Assembly: GCA_022641835.1 (NCBI GenBank)
Contig: CP048723.1
Span: forward strand, 248,001-312,000
Direction: 5' to 3'
DNA: 64,000 nucleotides
From: Petasospora fabianii
Lineage: Eukaryota; Ascomycota; Saccharomycetes; Phaffomycetales; Wickerhamomycetaceae
Shown: piece by piece, positions 9,256-17,592 of the stretch
Layout of the letters: the number at the start of each line of letters is the position of its first letter
Numbering within the stretch: the stretch's first letter is position 1
The notes under the pieces: generated by a model
Seen by the model: only the letters and a program-made list of their open reading frames with translations
What the model was told of the DNA's origin: nothing
Database searches by the model: none
Made by a program: the position numbers and the translations under genes

Positions 9256-9356
9256 GAATGAAAAGCACTTAAGCTCTTCTCCTCGACCTATAGATAGGAG
9301 TACCGCAACACTCCTAAAATGCAAGTTCACACGTATGGAATACGTGGTAAGACACC
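9256..9356. repeat. Repeat unit 7 (type C')
   Basis: Flanks and hairpin 2 (TAGGAGT/ACTCCTA) match unit 3, but hairpin 3 has changed to CACGTAT 9330-9336, loop GGA, ATACGTG 9340-9346. Both arms changed together, which is the clearest compensatory change in the array. Confidence 0.75.
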
Positions 9357-9558
9357 ACTCTCATCACAACTGGCTAGACAACTCAACCTAAACAAAAGAT
9401 TAGGGGTAAGAACTCACAGAAACACTGAATGTGTCAAGTATTAGTAATCCTCTCTCTGGTAGAGTGCTGGAGGTGTACGGCTCCCGAATGGAAAGGCGGC
9501 CTCCAACTGCTCGTACCAATCTTTCATGAGCAAAGTGCTTTCTCAAGACAAGTATAAA

Positions 9559-9647
9559 GGAATGGAGGCAGTTAGCACTCCTGCCTTGACTTATAGACAA
9601 TTCAAGTGATTGCCATGCAAGGACACATGTGAAAACCATGTTAGACC
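9559..9647. repeat. Repeat unit 8 (B-like, in the D' position)
   Basis: Hairpin 1 is AGGCAG 9566-9571 with CTGCCT 9581-9586. Hairpin 2 is CAAT/ATTG. Hairpin 3 is ACATG 9625-9629 with CATGT 9637-9641, followed by TAGACC. Confidence 0.7.
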
Positions 9648-9660
9648 AATACGTGACTTC

Positions 9661-10564
9661 TGAGATCCGCAATGGAGTATTATGATGGCTGTTTAAAAAG
9701 AGAGTATGTGAAGTCGTCAATGTCACCTTAGGTCCCTGATCACTGAAACACTGGATCAATATCGGACGTTCACACCAGAAGGATTGAATGGCTCAGATGT
9801 ATCATCGAAAGGAAGTTCGTGAGGGCCAAATTCATCTCCAGAACTCAAGACGGTAGTTCCTTGGATTCAAATGGCAACGCCCATCAGTCATATTCAGAAT
9901 CACAAGAAGTTAATCCTTTCAAATCATGATAAAACGCACATTAATCAATATCAAGACTCAAGACGGTAGTCTCTCCAAATCATAAGGCAACACGGAGCAT
10001 TCCATCCAGTTCAACTTCGAGCAGTCAGTGATAATTGTGTGAGCACTCTAAGCAGATCCATCCGGTAGTGATGACAACGGTAGAAAAGACTCTGTTGTCT
10101 TAAGAATAACTAGTTATAACACAAAACCCCCCTAGACATATATCTGGGGTATCGTTAAGGGCACTATTCTGTATGTGCCCCAACCATTTTCGCGAAGATT
10201 CTTATCCAGAAAATTGTAGATTTCCTAATTAGGAAATGTAATGACCAATGTTGATGTATCGCTATGGTGACAACCTCCCCGGAGTCACCACCGCGGATTT
10301 CATCAACACCCTGAAATGTCAACACACTACTGCACCAAAGCATCTCAATAAGCAAGCCTTGATAACGCACGCAGACGCTTCATTACAACCACTTGCCCTA
10401 CGCAGTCGGTTCCATACACCTTTCCGACTCTACCGCCGTGTTTAAACTTGTCCAAAAACATCCGCAATACCAGCAAAGAACTGCTTCGACCTCAGCGCTA
10501 AGGGTAGAAGAGTCTGACTTTAACCCCTTGAAACTACACAACGAAGGTAAACTAAGAGCCGGAT
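9661..10564. other. Gene-free stretch, right part, and JHD2 promoter
   Basis: It holds two copies of ACTCAAGACGGTAGT (9843-9857 and 9956-9970), each followed by a loosely matching tail with GGCAAC. It also holds a C/G hairpin (CCCC-T-AGA with TCTGGGG, about 10129-10147), an 18-bp palindrome centred on AATT (10220-10237), and GGTGAC 10266-10271 pairing with GTCACC 10284-10289. The last ~270 bp are probably the JHD2 promoter and leader. No ORF of note. Confidence 0.45.
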
Positions 10565-12787
10565 ATGTCGCCTCCTACAAGATGCTCTTTGGGACAGCTT
10601 AAGGAGGTTCCGTCCCTCCGCCCCACCGAGGATGAGTTCAACGATCCAATCAAATATCTTTCGAGTCCAGAGGTCTCCAGCTTGGGATCCGAGTATGGAA
10701 TGGTGAAGATCATCCCTCCATCGAGTTACAAACCACCACTTTCTATCAACAAGAACAGATTCCGTTTCGTGCCACGTTTGCAAAAATTGAAAGAGTTGAA
10801 CTTACTCAACAGATGCAGAATGTTCTTTCATAAGCAGCTCTCAAATTATAACAAGATGCAACGTTTAGCTCCACCAGAGGACACTTTCACCATGATTGGT
10901 GGGATTAAAGTTTACTACTATGACTTCTTTATCGAGTGTATCAAGTTCTACTCTACTACCTCTGGATCCACTGACAAGCCATTGCACTGTCTTGCTGCCA
11001 ACGTTGTGGTATCTGACACTAATCTCTGGGATCATCTCTCTCGGAAGTTTGAGTTGTCAATTGATGACTTGAAGGAACTATACCAGTCAAGACTTCTGCA
11101 TTATTTCAACTTCCTCTCAAGAAAGTCTGAGTTCACCAGTACAGAAGACCAAGAGAATCAAATGTCTTTGCTTAAGGACGAATCTGACGTTTCTGATGAT
11201 GGTAACGACAATGATGAGGATGACGACGAGACTGATGACCCTTGTCAAGTGTGTCATAGGATCAACGACCCAGACAACACATTACTGTGTGACTCGTGTA
11301 ATAGACCTTTCCATCGATACTGTCTCTCTCCTCCACTCTCACAGATCCCAGCAGATAGTTGGTGTTGTGACGATTGCGTTATCGGTAACGGCTACTACGG
11401 CTTCACTGATGCACCAGTTGAGTATTCTCTCAAAGATTTCTCTAACTTATCTGATGACTTTGACAAACACTTCTTCAAAAATGGTAAACCAACTGATATC
11501 TCCACCATGGAGAAGACGTTTTGGTCACTCGTTGATAACACTGATAATGATGTTAAGATCAATTATGGTGCAGATATCCATAACTCACGGAAAGGCGAAG
11601 TATCTGGGTTCCCAACCCATGACTACACACCATACGAGCTTAATATCGATAAAAAGAAGTACAGGGAATATGCTAATCACCCTATGAACTTGAATAACTT
11701 GCCATTTGACAAGAACTCGCTTTTGAACTATTTGGACGTTGACATCTCTGGAATGACGATACCTTGGATCTACATTGGGAACACCTTCTCCACTTTCTGC
11801 TGGCACGTCGAAGATCAGTACACACTCAGTGCCAATTATCAACATTTTGGTGCAACGAAGAAATGGTACTCTATACCTTCGAAGAGTGCTGAGGCATTCG
11901 AGCAATTCATGCAGGATTTGGCTCCAGATTTGTTTGCAAAGCAACCAGACATCTTACATCAATTGATCACATTAGTATCGCCTTACAAATTATCTGAAAA
12001 TGGCATTGAGTGCTTCACTGCTAATCAAAATCCAGGTGAGTACATCATTACGTATCCAAGAGTGTATCATGCTGGATTTAACTGTGGTTATAACTTTAAC
12101 GAAGCTGTCAACTTCACCATGACTGAATGGTTGGATTATGGTATCTTGGCCTCGAAGAACTATAAGAATAATAAGACAAAGAGCTCTGTTTTTGATATAT
12201 GGGAGTTGATGATCAGTATTGTGAAATTGTTCTTGGATGAAGAAAAGGCTAGTTTTTCACAAGGATGTGAAGAGATTAAACTTGTTGAGAAATGTTTGGA
12301 ATTCTTGAAACCACGAGTGGAGGATGAGTATGGCATTCAGGCTACGATTATGAATGACTTGGATACCAAACCAGAAAAGTTATCAAGTGATGTGCTCAAT
12401 CATACACATGCTAATCTCTATGGCGCTACTGAAGAAGAAAAGAAGTTTGCCGAAGATGGTATCACTTGCACAAAGTGTAAAGGTTTCTGTACATTTGCAT
12501 TTGTTAAACACTTTGTCCCATCTCCAACCAAGAAAAACTACTTACCAACTCCTAATGCTTCTCCATTAACACAAGACTCAGATGAAGATTCCAAGACGAG
12601 GCATTCTAAAAGAATCAAAGTTTTGAAAGAGTCCGAGACTTATGATACAAAGATCTTGTGTCTTGAGGACTATCTGAAGCTAGATGATTCTGATAAGTCT
12701 AAAGACCGCATCTTCCTTATAAGAGAAGTTGATGATGTGAAAGTGATGATCCAAGAAGCTGATAAGAAACTTTCTAGCTTTGCTTGA
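10565..12787 (+). CDS. JHD2: JmjC histone H3-K4 demethylase (Jhd2/KDM5 type)
   Basis: 740 residues (728 in S. cerevisiae). Jhd2 removes methyl groups from H3 K4 using Fe(II) and 2-oxoglutarate. Domains in order: JmjN around 15-60 (PSLRPTEDEFNDPIKYL); an acidic linker around 195-222; a PHD finger around 224-275 (CQVC...CDSC...HRYC...WCCDDC); JmjC around 390-560 with HVE at 414-416 and the third Fe ligand at His502 (YHAGFNCGYN); and a C5HC2 zinc region from about 634 (CTKC). All three metal ligands are present, so the enzyme should be active. A CTG codon encodes the residue before CDSC in the PHD finger, a normally hydrophobic position, which argues for CTG = Leu. It sits immediately right of the gene-free structured region. 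Confidence 0.96.
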   Translation: MSPPTRCSLGQLKEVPSLRPTEDEFNDPIKYLSSPEVSSLGSEYGMVKIIPPSSYKPPLSINKNRFRFVPRLQKLKELNLLNRCRMFFHKQLSNYNKMQRLAPPEDTFTMIGGIKVYYYDFFIECIKFYSTTSGSTDKPLHCLAANVVVSDTNLWDHLSRKFELSIDDLKELYQSRLLHYFNFLSRKSEFTSTEDQENQMSLLKDESDVSDDGNDNDEDDDETDDPCQVCHRINDPDNTLLCDSCNRPFHRYCLSPPLSQIPADSWCCDDCVIGNGYYGFTDAPVEYSLKDFSNLSDDFDKHFFKNGKPTDISTMEKTFWSLVDNTDNDVKINYGADIHNSRKGEVSGFPTHDYTPYELNIDKKKYREYANHPMNLNNLPFDKNSLLNYLDVDISGMTIPWIYIGNTFSTFCWHVEDQYTLSANYQHFGATKKWYSIPSKSAEAFEQFMQDLAPDLFAKQPDILHQLITLVSPYKLSENGIECFTANQNPGEYIITYPRVYHAGFNCGYNFNEAVNFTMTEWLDYGILASKNYKNNKTKSSVFDIWELMISIVKLFLDEEKASFSQGCEEIKLVEKCLEFLKPRVEDEYGIQATIMNDLDTKPEKLSSDVLNHTHANLYGATEEEKKFAEDGITCTKCKGFCTFAFVKHFVPSPTKKNYLPTPNASPLTQDSDEDSKTRHSKRIKVLKESETYDTKILCLEDYLKLDDSDKSKDRIFLIREVDDVKVMIQEADKKLSSFA

Positions 12788-13189
12788 TGATACGAGATGG
12801 TTTATTGATGGCTTATAAATATTATCTACTTTACACCAATGAGTTCATGTACTTATCTAGATACTGTGTATGATACTGCGTATGATCTAATCGTAGAGAA
12901 GGCTCTATATTCTAAACGTCTGTCCTACTCTGATTCTATCATATTCCGTGAGGGGAATAACCTAGAGATATCCGATATGCATTACATTGTCTATGCTTAT
13001 TACTTCTACAGTTGCTACTTTATTACCATTATTGCTCTATTATATTCTATCATAAGAGTAAACCTCAAGATTTTCGCGAACCCGTTCGATGTGTTCAGGA
13101 TGTGGGGACATTAGTAAGAACAATTGTAATGATTCTTATCTTGTTCACTTGTTCATCTTCTTTTGCCACTAACTTGATCAAAGACTATA
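12788..13189. other. Intergenic region JHD2 / SDR
   Basis: 402 bp. It contains a Tyr- and Ile-rich open frame (12839-13114, 91 codons) with no family resemblance and no promoter signal, judged to be chance. Otherwise nothing is recognised. Confidence 0.4.
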
Positions 13190-14041
13190 ATGGGCAAATA
13201 CAATAGTGAACCTCTTGGTGACCTTTCAGGTAAACACATCCTCGCAGTTGGAGGAACAGGTGGTCTTGGTCGTGCCCTCGCTCAAGAACTAGCTTCCCAT
13301 GGAGCACATGTTACTGTTGTTGGACAAACATTTAGAGATGCTGATACTAAGAATGTTGATTTTGTTAAGGCTGACTTGAGTTCTATGAAGAATACGAAAG
13401 AGGCTACACAGACTTTGAAACATACAGTGAGTGATGTTGATATTGTGTTGCTCACTACAGGTATCTTTGCTGCTAGAAAGAGAGAGGAGACTAGTGAGGG
13501 ATTGGAGAAGGACATGGCTGTTAGTTTCTTGAACAGATTACTTCTTATTGACACTGTGGGACCTAGTTTGAAAAAGGGAACTAGGGTGTTTGTTATGGGG
13601 TTCCCTGGTAATGGTCAATTGGGGACCATTGATGATCTGAACTCTGAAAAGAGTTATCAGTTTATCCGTACTCATATGACAACAGTTGCCGGTAATGAAG
13701 CTTTGGTTATTGGTTCTAAAGGTAAATACCCTGGTGTTCATTTCTTTGGTTTGAATCCAGGTTTGGTTAAGACAAACATTAGAAGCAATTTAGCTGGTGA
13801 AGGTTTGTTCTCCAGAGTTTTGGAATATATCATCAGTTGGTTCAATCCTACCCCAGAGCAATTTGCCGTTAATGTTGCTCCGATTTTGGTTTCCCCTCAA
13901 CTTGATGACCTTGATGGTGTTCATTTCAACAGAACTGGTGACCTATTGGATGCTACTAAAGGTATGGATGAAGAGTACGCCAACAATTTCCTGGAGAAGT
14001 CTCGTGCACTCATTTCCAAGGCACTATCTAGCAGTACTTAA
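13190..14041 (+). CDS. Short-chain dehydrogenase/reductase-like protein, atypical active site
   Basis: 283 residues with a clear Rossmann N-terminus: residues about 14-27 read KHILAVGGTGGLGR, with GxxGxG-like glycines and a following basic residue suggestive of NADP(H). Similar fungal proteins are annotated as retinol-dehydrogenase-like SDRs. The usual NNAG motif is replaced by LTTG, and the expected YxxxK is not visible: the stretch after the Ser/MGFPG segment (YQFIRTHMTTVAGNEAL) lacks the Tyr-x3-Lys pair. LNPGLVKT at about 188-195 is the conserved post-catalytic PG motif. It may bind a cofactor without classic reductase activity. No signal peptide. Substrate unknown. Confidence 0.8.
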   Translation: MGKYNSEPLGDLSGKHILAVGGTGGLGRALAQELASHGAHVTVVGQTFRDADTKNVDFVKADLSSMKNTKEATQTLKHTVSDVDIVLLTTGIFAARKREETSEGLEKDMAVSFLNRLLLIDTVGPSLKKGTRVFVMGFPGNGQLGTIDDLNSEKSYQFIRTHMTTVAGNEALVIGSKGKYPGVHFFGLNPGLVKTNIRSNLAGEGLFSRVLEYIISWFNPTPEQFAVNVAPILVSPQLDDLDGVHFNRTGDLLDATKGMDEEYANNFLEKSRALISKALSSST

Positions 14042-14815
14042 GCTTGGATATGTGTTCATCGTAACCCCTCTTCGTTAATCAGGTTTCTATAACATGTTTG
14101 AGGTTTTTTTATTTGGAAGAACTATGCTTGTATACCAGTAGATCTACACCATAACTCTGTAACCCTGATTAGAACTTTTGAATGAAAATTCAAATGCATT
14201 CCACTAGTATTATGTTATTGGGTCAATAATTAAGCTTAATCTCTAAACGGTCCAATCATAGCTCATGATTACTCACTCAAGCTAATGCGGCTTCGATCTC
14301 ATCTGCACACCCAATAATGCACCCGCAAATCAGTTAATGGGGCATTCCTTTAGGGGGTATCTAGATGGCAGTTATCGTTACCAAGATGTTTCAATAGCAA
14401 TTCTAAGATTTGCTTTAGGTGGGTTTCGATGTGTGCCTGAGAACATTTATGAATCTGACACTAGTCAGCCAAGATTTCTCTGGGCATTCGAAACAAACAT
14501 CCAAGAACATTATATGTAATGCGGCTCGTTTCATACATGCATCTTTTAACTCTCTTGCATCGACCTACATTTGTCTTTAGAAGTTTTCTATATCAATTAA
14601 TGTCTTTAGTATGGGAAAACACGGACAAATGCGGCCGTTGAGTTGCATAACACCCGTGAGACCTTACTGCACTCTTCTCTTCATTTTCTCTAAATCAAAT
14701 GATGAACATTACTTTGGTTCTTATTGGTTATGTTTTGGATCCGTATATATATATATATATATATGAAGCTGAGGTTCTGTCTCATATCAATTACATACGA
14801 TTCAGTCATATGTAA
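14042..14815. other. Promoter region of the ferric reductase gene
   Basis: 774 bp upstream of the reductase. It has a TGCACCCG sequence (14318-14325), a perfect match to the Aft1/Aft2 iron-responsive core (YRCACCCR), with a related TGCACACC near 14303. A (TA)n TATA region lies at about 14744-14764, about 50-70 bp from the ATG. Iron-limitation control is likely but inferred. Confidence 0.55.
14318..14325 (+). promoter_or_regulatory. Aft1/Aft2-like iron-response element
   Basis: TGCACCCG fits the YRCACCCR consensus of the Aft iron regulators and lies about 490 bp upstream of the FRE-family start codon, whose family members are classic Aft targets. Confidence 0.5.
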
Positions 14816-16858
14816 ATGGCCATCATGCTAATGAACTTTCAACTTATAGCACTTGTTCTATTACACTTGACATTTGTCGAATCATATACATTCCACAAGA
14901 CTTCCAAGATTGGATACAAATACAAAAATGTCGGACAATCTTGTTTAAACACTGTTAGAAGTTACACGTTTGAGTATAGTGGTAAAAGTAACGGCAAGGG
15001 GAAGAACGCATACGATGCCATTTGCAATTATCCTCCAGCTTCAGGATCTGTTGCCATGTGTGTCGCTTCCTTCTATCACCCAATGGGTAGAACATTCAAC
15101 AAATCTATGACTTATGCTTCAAGGTTTTGTAAATCAGATGATGCTGCTGAATTGATGATATCTCAATATGAGAATGCTACTCAGTATGCCGTTTCTCTTG
15201 ATGACTACCCTATCAAGAAGACAAACTTCACCATGCCAGTTAATGTCACCAGAGAGGATAACAAGTCCTATGGATACATTTCATCTTACTATTATAACTG
15301 GGATATGCCAAATATCTATGCTTCTGCGTTTTATGGCTTCTTTCTCGTTGTATTTGCCATCTATGCTTTCTTCAATCTACTTACAAGACTCGGTCTCTAT
15401 AATCACTTCAACTGGAATCTTATAAGAATGTACAAGTCTTATGTCTCTACACCATCTCTTTTCTCCAAGAACCATACAACTGCCTCAGTGTCACTCCACA
15501 TTCTAAGCACGCTTCTTCCAACACGTCTCGAGACTCTCATAATCATTCTCTTCTCGATCCTTAACCTCATTCTAGCCATGATCAAGTACGATGTCAATTT
15601 GTATCGTTTATCTTATAGTCAAACCCTTGCAATCAACATTGCAGATCGTACGGGTCTCCTCTCATTTGGTCTCATCCCATTGCTTATTCTCCTTGCAGGT
15701 CGTAATAACATTGTGACTTCACTCACTGGTGTTCCTTACTCCACATTGATTGTTTATCACAAATGGACTTCAAGATGGATGTTTATACACGCTGTGGTGC
15801 ACAGTATTGCATACACTGTTTCTTCTGTCATTGGTAAGGACTATTCTGAACAAATGAAAGATCCATTATGGCAATGGGGTGTTGTCGCTACTATCCTTGG
15901 TGGTATATTGTGTTTCCAAGCAATGCATCTATTTAGATCAATGGCATATGAGACATTCTTAGTGTTGCATATTGTCTTAGCTGCAATGTTTATTGTTGGA
16001 TGTTGGTATCATTGTTATAGCTTAGGATATTTGGAATGGTTGTTAGTATCTTGTGTGTTATGGGTCAGTGATCGTTTGTTGAGACTGTTTAGAATCTTTA
16101 TGTTTGGGTTAAAGACTGCACAGTTGGAGTATGCTGATGGTAATGAGGATATGTTTAGAGTTGTTTTACCAATTGATAACCAAGAATATGCATTCCCCGG
16201 ATCATTTGCATACCTTTATTTCATGACACCATATGGGTTTTGGCAATCACATCCTTTTACACTTTTACAATCAGCAGCAAGACCAGGTAATCTTGTTGTC
16301 ACTATCAAACCCAAGAGAGGAATCACAAGATATTTGCAAAAAGAGTTATCAATAGACAAAAGCATTAACATCAAAGTTGGTGTTGAAGGACCATATGGTC
16401 ATCGTGCACCTTTGGATAAGTATCAAAATGTGATGCTGATTGCTGGTGGTAGTGGTCTTCCTGGTCTCCTGGCACATGCTCTAGATCTTGGATCAAGAGA
16501 TTCTATTGTTAAGCAGAATGTGTCACTTATTTGGGTTATTCAGAATCTTTGTGATTACAATTGCTTTGCTGATGAGATTGCTCAAGTGTCAAGAGATATC
16601 TATGTTGAGATCTATGTGACTAGGGTTGATGAAAAGGTGTTGGAGACTGTTGATATCATTGAGAAAGGCACTTCTAACATTAAATCTGGAAGACCATTAC
16701 TTAATGAGATGATATCTAATCAAGCAAAATCAGATTCATTAGCCATCATGAGTTGTGGTCCTCCAAGAATGTGCGATGAAGTTAGACAGCTTGCCTCCAT
16801 TGCTATGTTTGAGTCTCAAGGAACAGTTGATCTATTTGAAGAGCTTCAAGTGTGGTGA
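14816..16858 (+). CDS. Ferric/cupric reductase, FRE family transmembrane component
   Basis: 680 residues. A hydrophobic N-terminal signal (residues 1-24, ending near FVESYT) precedes a Cys-containing extracellular domain of about 150 residues. The membrane core, about 165-420, carries the paired histidines that hold two hemes (HAVVHS near 325, then HIVLAAMFIVGCWYH near 390). A cytosolic FAD domain follows with an HPFTLLQ motif near 479, an NADPH-binding GGSGLPG near 545, and the C-terminal SCGPPRMCDEV. These proteins move electrons from NADPH across the plasma membrane to Fe(III) or Cu(II) before uptake. Length and order match Fre1-Fre6; I cannot assign the paralogue. The Aft-like site and TATA upstream support iron regulation. 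Confidence 0.93.
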   Translation: MAIMLMNFQLIALVLLHLTFVESYTFHKTSKIGYKYKNVGQSCLNTVRSYTFEYSGKSNGKGKNAYDAICNYPPASGSVAMCVASFYHPMGRTFNKSMTYASRFCKSDDAAELMISQYENATQYAVSLDDYPIKKTNFTMPVNVTREDNKSYGYISSYYYNWDMPNIYASAFYGFFLVVFAIYAFFNLLTRLGLYNHFNWNLIRMYKSYVSTPSLFSKNHTTASVSLHILSTLLPTRLETLIIILFSILNLILAMIKYDVNLYRLSYSQTLAINIADRTGLLSFGLIPLLILLAGRNNIVTSLTGVPYSTLIVYHKWTSRWMFIHAVVHSIAYTVSSVIGKDYSEQMKDPLWQWGVVATILGGILCFQAMHLFRSMAYETFLVLHIVLAAMFIVGCWYHCYSLGYLEWLLVSCVLWVSDRLLRLFRIFMFGLKTAQLEYADGNEDMFRVVLPIDNQEYAFPGSFAYLYFMTPYGFWQSHPFTLLQSAARPGNLVVTIKPKRGITRYLQKELSIDKSINIKVGVEGPYGHRAPLDKYQNVMLIAGGSGLPGLLAHALDLGSRDSIVKQNVSLIWVIQNLCDYNCFADEIAQVSRDIYVEIYVTRVDEKVLETVDIIEKGTSNIKSGRPLLNEMISNQAKSDSLAIMSCGPPRMCDEVRQLASIAMFESQGTVDLFEELQVW

Positions 16859-16997
16859 TTAGTATATATATATCAGTGTATATGTATGATGCTAAAGTTA
16901 TGTGGTTGCCGGTAACAGGCATAAGAAATATCGCGGGGACATCTACTTAACACTTAATACAAGCTACTAACTACCTATCTATCAGGTCTAGCCACAT

Positions 16998-17465
16998 ATG
17001 TTATCTCAAGCTTCCTTTGAGAGCCAAACTGAAGTTGTATCTATCCGATTAGCATGTGTATCAGGTATCAAAAACGTAAGGTTAAGACGAAATGAGACGA
17101 AACACGAATCATCAGAGATCACTTTCATCATTGAAACAACACCCGAGATACAAAGAGAAACTCTCATAACATGGTCACCTAACTACCAGGAACCTCTCTT
17201 GTACTTCAGAACCTTGATTGTAGAACATGATCAAGAGGGACAAGTTGAAATTTGGAGAAGAAGCTATGACACACGATATGTACCCATGACACATCTAGAG
17301 TATTCCATCACCTTAACACAACTTTCATCGGGCAATTGGTGGTTTGTACATCCATGTGATACCTCTGAGATATTACAGAACTCGTCAGAGGGGGAATATT
17401 TAGCCAATTGGTGCTCCATTTTCCTCTCATTACTTGTTCCATTAAGTGTTAATGAGTTTTGTTAG
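16998..17465 (+). CDS. ATG10: Autophagy E2-like conjugating enzyme Atg10
   Basis: 155 residues (167 in S. cerevisiae). Atg10 transfers Atg12 from the E1 Atg7 onto Atg5. The diagnostic catalytic segment NWWFVHPCDTSE is at about 113-124, putting the active Cys at residue 120. Other family signs are the N-terminal SFESQ region, the beta strand ITFIIETTP and the LYFRTL strand near 68-73. Small, single exon, 139 bp after the ferric reductase on the same strand. The rest of the protein diverges quickly in this family, so the HPCDT motif carries most of the weight. Confidence 0.88.
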   Translation: MLSQASFESQTEVVSIRLACVSGIKNVRLRRNETKHESSEITFIIETTPEIQRETLITWSPNYQEPLLYFRTLIVEHDQEGQVEIWRRSYDTRYVPMTHLEYSITLTQLSSGNWWFVHPCDTSEILQNSSEGEYLANWCSIFLSLLVPLSVNEFC

Positions 17466-17592
17466 TGCTGATATTTACTATTTACCCGGGTAAACTTCAG
17501 CACATCTCCGGTATAAAGGGATTAATGTGAGGTGTCAAGTACATGTTTATATGTTCTTTATACCTTCTTTGTGAACTTATAAGTAATACAGA

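Larger units (their letters stand above)
7763..9660. repeat. Array of eight diverged three-hairpin repeat units
   Basis: Eight copies of a 65-100 bp core start at 7799, 7972, 8174, 8482, 8911, 9066, 9256 and 9559; adjacent starts are 155-202 bp apart, or about 300-430 bp where spacer is inserted. The core reads GAATGRAGGCAGTTAGCTC, then CTYGAC, then ATGCAAGGACA, then GTTARACC, with hairpins between these motifs. Each core is preceded by a CTTRTCAR motif about 15-25 bp upstream. Hairpin arms differ between copies yet still pair, for example ACACATG/CATGTGT, CACGTAT/ATACGTG and TGTG/CACA for hairpin 3. The array has higher-order order A-B-C-D, A'-B'-C'-D'. No protein ORF runs through it. Structured RNA array and satellite DNA both remain possible. 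Confidence 0.75.

Noticed and set aside
7763-9660. CRISPR array
   Set aside because: Units are long, diverged and unevenly spaced, without identical short repeats or unique equal-length spacers; and the genome is eukaryotic.
6780-10300. Degenerate rRNA, mitochondrial insertion or retroelement
   Set aside because: No conserved rRNA words, composition not mitochondrial-like, and no reverse transcriptase, integrase, terminal repeats or poly-A seen.
12839-13114. 91-codon open frame after JHD2
   Set aside because: Tyr/Ile-rich composition typical of translated A/T-rich spacer; no homologue recognised and no promoter.
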